Assembly: GCA_937901055.1 (NCBI GenBank)
Contig: CALCGO010000485.1
Span: forward strand, 1 to 9,004
Reading direction: 5' to 3'
DNA length: 9,004 bases
Source of the DNA: an uncultured Rhodobacterales bacterium
GTDB taxonomy: Bacteria; Pseudomonadota; Alphaproteobacteria; Rhodobacterales; Rhodobacteraceae
The notes under the pieces are model-generated. The model saw only the letters and a program-made list of their open reading frames with translations, was not told where the DNA came from and ran no database searches. Positions 5,744 to 9,004 of this stretch are shown piece by piece (within the stretch, counting starts at the first letter, position 1; the number at the start of each line of letters is the position of its first letter). A program made the translations under genes and the position numbers.

Positions 5744-7183
5744 ATGGACCACTTACCCGTTTTCCTTGATGTAAAGGGCAAGAAAATCATCGTCGACGGC
5801 GGCGGCACACTCGCGGCTCGCCGTGTTGAGCGTGCGCTCGATGCCGGCGCGATGGTCCATGTTTATGCTGAAAAGCTGGGCGAAGAGTTTCGTGAACTGA
5901 AAAACCATCCCTCGCTTACGCACCACACCGACGCACCGCAGTTGCCCGACTTTATCGGCGCCACTGTTGCGTACGGCGCGACGGAAGACGAAGAGCGTGA
6001 TCGCCACCTTTATGACATGGCCAACCACAACCACGTGCTGGCCAATGTTGCGGATGTAACCGAGTATTGTGATTTCATCACCCCCTCGATCATCGACCGC
6101 TCGCCTTTGGTTATCGCGATTTCTTCTGGCGGTGCCGCCCCGATCATTGCCCGCATTTTGCGCGCGCGCATCGAGGCGATTTTGCCCGCTGCCTATGGCA
6201 AGCTCGCGGCGTTTTCAGGCCGGCTACGCGAACGGGTAATGACAAAGCTTAAAACTCCGGAATCCCGCCGGATGTTCTGGGAAAACACAATCGACGGCCC
6301 CGTTGCGGATAAATTCCTGTCCGGCGACCCGAAAGCGGCAAAAAAGCAATTCCTTATTGAGTTGGACGCTGCTGCCCTTGGCCAAGACGTTGAAAAAGTT
6401 GGCGAGGTCTATTTAGTCGGCACCGGCCCCGGCGATCCTGACCTTCTAACATTTCGCGCTCTACACCTGATGCAGCGCGCCGACGTGGTGCTTTACGACC
6501 GGCTGATCGGTGATGGCATCATAAATTTGGTACGGCGCGATGCCGAACGAGTTTTTGTCGGCAAACGTCCAAACGATCATGCGATGGAGCAGCAGGAAAT
6601 CTCCGACCTCATGGTAAAACTTGCCAAAGAAGGTAAGCGTGTTTTACGCCTCAAAGGCGGTGACCCGTTTATCTTTGGTCGCGGCGGCGAAGAATTGGAA
6701 ACCTTGGCAGCCGCCGATGTACCATTCCAAGTAATCCCCGGCATCACAGCGGCATCGGGTTGCGCGTCTTATGCAGGCATTCCACTGACGCACCGCGATC
6801 ACGCGCAATCTTGTGTTTTCGTTACCGCACACGGCAAAGACGGCGTGCTTTCGCTGGACTGGGAAACCATGGCACGACCCGGCCAAACAGTAGCAATCTA
6901 TATGGGTCGCTCTTCGCTCGATTTTCTGACCGAAGAGTTCATCCGTCGAGGTGTGGACCCGAATACCCCCGCCGCAATCGTTGATAATGGAACACGGCCA
7001 AACCAACAGGTCGTTAAAGGCACGCTTTCCAATCTGTACGAGAAGGCCGAAGCCGCCAATCTTCCTGGCCCCGCGCTAGTGATTATCGGTTCGGTCGTCG
7101 ATCTAAGCGATACGTTGAACTGGTATAAAAACTTCGAGACCGACAAACACACTATGAGTTTGAGTGCGAGTGTGGAGCTGTAA
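5744..7183 (+). CDS. cysG: Siroheme synthase, fused CysG type
   Basis: A 479-residue fusion. The N-terminal half (about 1-215) is precorrin-2 dehydrogenase/sirohydrochlorin ferrochelatase; the C-terminal half (about 220-465) is uroporphyrinogen-III C-methyltransferase. In the first half, Asp104 (NVADV) and Ser127 (VIAISSGG) align with the catalytic Asp104 and phosphorylated Ser128 of E. coli CysG. In the second, VYLVGTGPGDPDLL, LRLKGGDPFIFGRGGEE, IPGITAASGCASYAGIPLTH and GPALVIIGS are the SAM- and substrate-binding motifs. It makes siroheme from uroporphyrinogen III, the cofactor of DsrAB encoded divergently; it could also serve assimilatory reductases. The NAD loop reads IVDGGGTLAARR, with Asp before the glycines where hydrophobic residues are usual. 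The gene ends inside the antisense CDF gene. Confidence 0.95.
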   Translation: MDHLPVFLDVKGKKIIVDGGGTLAARRVERALDAGAMVHVYAEKLGEEFRELKNHPSLTHHTDAPQLPDFIGATVAYGATEDEERDRHLYDMANHNHVLANVADVTEYCDFITPSIIDRSPLVIAISSGGAAPIIARILRARIEAILPAAYGKLAAFSGRLRERVMTKLKTPESRRMFWENTIDGPVADKFLSGDPKAAKKQFLIELDAAALGQDVEKVGEVYLVGTGPGDPDLLTFRALHLMQRADVVLYDRLIGDGIINLVRRDAERVFVGKRPNDHAMEQQEISDLMVKLAKEGKRVLRLKGGDPFIFGRGGEELETLAAADVPFQVIPGITAASGCASYAGIPLTHRDHAQSCVFVTAHGKDGVLSLDWETMARPGQTVAIYMGRSSLDFLTEEFIRRGVDPNTPAAIVDNGTRPNQQVVKGTLSNLYEKAEAANLPGPALVIIGSVVDLSDTLNWYKNFETDKHTMSLSASVEL

Positions 7184-7811
7184 TTTCACAACTCACACCG
7201 CTCTTTTTCTCGGCCAAGGCTTGCCGCACGATTTGCGTTGCGCTGGTTAAGAACAGCCCTGCCATAACGCCAGCGACAATCAAATCCGGCCAACCACTCG
7301 CCGTGCCCCAGACCCCCAGTGCTGCGATCATCACCGCGACATTGCCAATCGCATCGTTGCGCGAACATAACCAGACGGACCGCACGTTCGCATCTCCGTC
7401 CTTGTATTTCATTAACAACAGAACTGATGTCACATTCGCTGCTAAAGCTAGAAAGCCGACCATCCCCATTATCTCGGCCTCTGGCACGCCGATGTAAAAC
7501 ACACGCCAAATGGTGGATCCCGCCACCCAAAGCCCCATCGCAAACAATGTAAACGCCTTGAACAACGCCGCATTTGTACGCACCGCCACTGATGCACCAA
7601 TCGCTGCCAGCGAAATTCCGTAGGTTAACGCGTCGCCCAGAAAATCGAGCGCGTCGGCTTGCAAGGCTTACGAACCAGCCAGTTGTCCCGCTGCCATCTC
7701 GACAAAAAACATCGTGGCGTTAAGGGCAATCACGACCCACAATATCCGCTTATACTCTACCGACATCCCATCGAACGTTTTTTGGGGGCCTGAACAACCA
7801 CATTCCGACAT
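7152..7811 (-). pseudogene. Cation diffusion facilitator, interrupted by an in-frame stop codon
   Basis: Read from the ATG at 7811, the frame encodes 47 residues (starting MSECGCSGPQ, with one transmembrane helix from about residue 22), then a TAA at 7670..7668, then 171 codons of the same protein without any further lesion. The total of 219 codons fits the short CDF transporters that lack a C-terminal cytoplasmic domain. Metal-site motifs survive: DFLGD (DxxxD) in the second helix and SRNDAIGN in the fifth. The tail HSHSNS may bind metal. From memory, relatives have Gln (CAA) at the stop position, so one C-to-T change explains it. The gene would export Zn/Cd/Co-type ions and is divergent from its likely MerR regulator. 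Restart at TTG 7664 would lose helix 1. It could also be a sequencing error. Confidence 0.85.
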
Positions 7812-7842
7812 TTTCGAATCCTCTTTCTTTAGCTTTCCCAAG

Positions 7843-7873
7843 TATATAATCTCTCTAGCAACTAGAGCTTCAA
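7843..7873 (-). promoter_or_regulatory. MerR-type promoter and operator of the CDF gene
   Basis: On the minus strand a -35 box TTGAAG (7873..7868) and a -10 box TATATA (7848..7843) are separated by 19 bp. The spacer contains the perfect dyad CTCTAG-N3-CTAGAG (7853-7867). An over-long 19-20 bp spacer with a central dyad is the hallmark of promoters activated by MerR proteins, which untwist the DNA when metal binds. It drives the transporter gene. The overlapping plus-strand TATAAT (7845-7850) could be the -10 box of the regulator gene, giving the usual autoregulation. Confidence 0.85.
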
Positions 7874-7888
7874 GAGGTTTTTTGACAA

Positions 7889-8302
7889 ATGTTATCCATC
7901 GGCGAGCTATCCCGCAAAACCGGCGTCAAAGTCCCCACGATCAGGTATTATGAACAGATGAAACTGGTCACCGCACCCGAGCGGTCGGAGGGCAATCAGC
8001 GCCGCTATTCTACTGTCGAACTGGAACGGCTGACCTTCATCAAACACGCCCGTGATCTTGGCCTGAAAATTGACGCGATCCGCGAGTTGCTGGACCTGTC
8101 AGCCCATCCAGAACAGCCTTGCGCGGATGCCAACCGCATTGCCGAAGACCACCTCGCCGCCACGCGTGAACGGATCACCCAATTGCAAAGGCTAGAGGCT
8201 GAATTGATGCGGATCACCGAGGGTTGTCACGGTGATAGCATCAAGGATTGTTACGTGATCCAATCGTTATCGGATCACGCTTTGTGTAAAGATGGGCACT
8301 AA
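7889..8302 (+). CDS. MerR-family divalent metal-responsive regulator (CadR/PbrR/ZntR-like)
   Basis: A 137-residue transcriptional regulator. Residues 1-70 form the winged helix-turn-helix (SIGELSRKTGVKVPTIRYYE, then GNQRRYS), followed by a dimerisation coiled coil (about 82-110) and a C-terminal metal loop. Cys78, Cys113 and Cys121 are placed like the three metal ligands of the Cd/Pb-responsive members; His130, Cys133 and His137 add possible ligands. The exact metal cannot be decided. The ATG at 7889 follows AAGAGG after 11 nt. It is divergent from the CDF transporter gene and would act at the 19-bp-spaced promoter between them. Its stop codon overlaps the stop of the convergent phosphatase gene. 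It is intact although its target gene carries a nonsense codon. Confidence 0.93.
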   Translation: MLSIGELSRKTGVKVPTIRYYEQMKLVTAPERSEGNQRRYSTVELERLTFIKHARDLGLKIDAIRELLDLSAHPEQPCADANRIAEDHLAATRERITQLQRLEAELMRITEGCHGDSIKDCYVIQSLSDHALCKDGH

Positions 8303-8970
8303 AGCGTTACAGTTTTCTCGTTCACCGCAGACAAAAACCCTGCCAAATCCGCGAATGTGCTGAACCGCGTAGTGTGTGCAATCTCGCTAACGGGGCTTTT
8401 GCGATAGCCATTCGTGAACAGCGAAAACTTGATCCCTGCGGCAATGGCGGTTTCGGAATCCACTTCGCTGTCACCCACATACCACACGTCATTCGTGCCC
8501 AATTGCTTGATACAATCGTGCAGCATCGCAGGGTCCGGTTTGCGAGTCGGCAGGCTGTCACCGCCTACAACCGCATCAAAGTACTGATCAATTTTCAATC
8601 CTTCGAGCACCTGCAATGTGATCCCGTGCACTTTGTTGGTGCATACGCCCATCACATATCCGCGGGACTTCAACAGGTCCAATGCGTCACGCACACCTGG
8701 ATACAGGACCGTTTTCGCAACAGGGCTATCTGCATAAAGCCGCTCGAACGTCACCGTCATTTCGGTATGTCGTTCTTCGCTAAATTCTATATCGGAATGT
8801 TTCATCACGCGCTTCACGAGCGTCGGAACACCGTTGCCTATGAACGAGCGTATCACCTCCAGCGACAAAGGTTGATAGCCCATAGACCGCAACAACGCAT
8901 TTGATGTTGCTCGTAGATCCGGTGCGGAATCACATAGCGTTCCATCTAGGTCAAAAATTACAGCGCGCAT
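8299..8970 (-). CDS. gph: Phosphoglycolate phosphatase-like HAD hydrolase
   Basis: A 223-residue HAD-superfamily phosphatase. Motif I is FDLDGTLCDS (nucleophile Asp7, acid Asp9), motif II VCTNK (Thr111), motif III RKPDP (Lys144) and motif IV GDSEVDSETA (Asp167, Asp171). The helical cap near residues 16-80 begins APDLRATSNALLRSMG, typical of Gph, which removes 2-phosphoglycolate formed by RuBisCO oxygenation or DNA repair. Other small HAD phosphatases share this pattern, so the substrate is probable, not certain. The ATG at 8970 is chosen because GGAAGGA lies 6 nt upstream; an ATG five codons earlier lacks such a site. It overlaps the MerR gene by 4 bp, convergently. A Calvin-cycle role would suit an autotrophic sulfur oxidiser, but no RuBisCO gene is visible. 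Confidence 0.85.
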   Translation of the reverse strand: MRAVIFDLDGTLCDSAPDLRATSNALLRSMGYQPLSLEVIRSFIGNGVPTLVKRVMKHSDIEFSEERHTEMTVTFERLYADSPVAKTVLYPGVRDALDLLKSRGYVMGVCTNKVHGITLQVLEGLKIDQYFDAVVGGDSLPTRKPDPAMLHDCIKQLGTNDVWYVGDSEVDSETAIAAGIKFSLFTNGYRKSPVSEIAHTTRFSTFADLAGFLSAVNEKTVTL

Positions 8971-9004
8971 TACGCATCCTTCCATTTTATCGAGCAGCCC
9001 ATCG

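Noticed and set aside
7714..7953. A 79-codon plus-strand frame entering the MerR gene
   Set aside because: It runs over the CDF N-terminus and the MerR operator in a frame different from the regulator, and has no family signature.
8374..8904. A 176-codon plus-strand open frame antisense to gph
   Set aside because: gph shows all four HAD motifs on the minus strand. The plus-strand product has no recognisable features.
8971..9004. C-terminus of a gene upstream of gph
   Set aside because: One minus-strand frame ends in TAA at 8989..8987 and another at 8974..8972, but about 34 bases are too few to identify any protein.

Overview
The window carries the proximal part of a reverse-type dissimilatory sulfite reductase (rDsr) operon and a divergent operon that ends in a siroheme synthase. 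The organism is therefore very probably a sulfur-oxidising proteobacterium. Base composition looks close to even GC. The fused siroheme synthase, the short cation diffusion facilitator (CDF) and its MerR partner resemble alphaproteobacterial versions as I remember them, so an alphaproteobacterial sulfur oxidiser is the best guess. That placement is inference and no phylogenetic marker is present. The dsrEFH genes, found in sulfur oxidisers and not in sulfate reducers, indicate the oxidative direction.

Positions 1-4181, minus strand: dsrA, dsrB, dsrE, dsrF, dsrH, dsrC and the first 32 codons of dsrM, which runs off the left edge. Most genes are 9-64 bp apart and several share a GGAGGAAT-type ribosome binding site. 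DsrEFH passes sulfane sulfur to the C-terminal cysteines of DsrC, DsrAB releases it as sulfite using siroheme-[4Fe-4S], and DsrM begins the membrane electron-transfer complex. RNA hairpins lie in the dsrA leader, the dsrA-dsrB gap, just before dsrC, and between dsrC and dsrM.

Positions 4182-4417 are a 236-bp divergent control region with AT-rich dyads, tandem leader hairpins and a ribosome binding site that has no gene behind it.

Positions 4418-7183, plus strand: a tight four-gene unit. It holds a TauD/TfdA-like Fe(II)/2-oxoglutarate oxygenase, two very small proteins of unknown function whose genes overlap, and a trifunctional siroheme synthase. The last gene plausibly supplies cofactor to DsrAB. 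The roles of the first three in sulfur metabolism are unknown and form the least explained part of the window.

Positions 7152-8302: a CDF metal-efflux gene (minus) broken by one in-frame TAA, divergent from an intact MerR-type metal sensor (plus). Between them is a textbook MerR promoter with a 19-bp spacer and a dyad. The CDF gene overlaps the 3' end of the siroheme synthase gene in antisense.

Positions 8299-8970, minus strand: a phosphoglycolate phosphatase-like HAD hydrolase, convergent with the MerR gene and overlapping it by 4 bp. No tRNA, rRNA, CRISPR array, insertion sequence or clear intrinsic terminator was seen.
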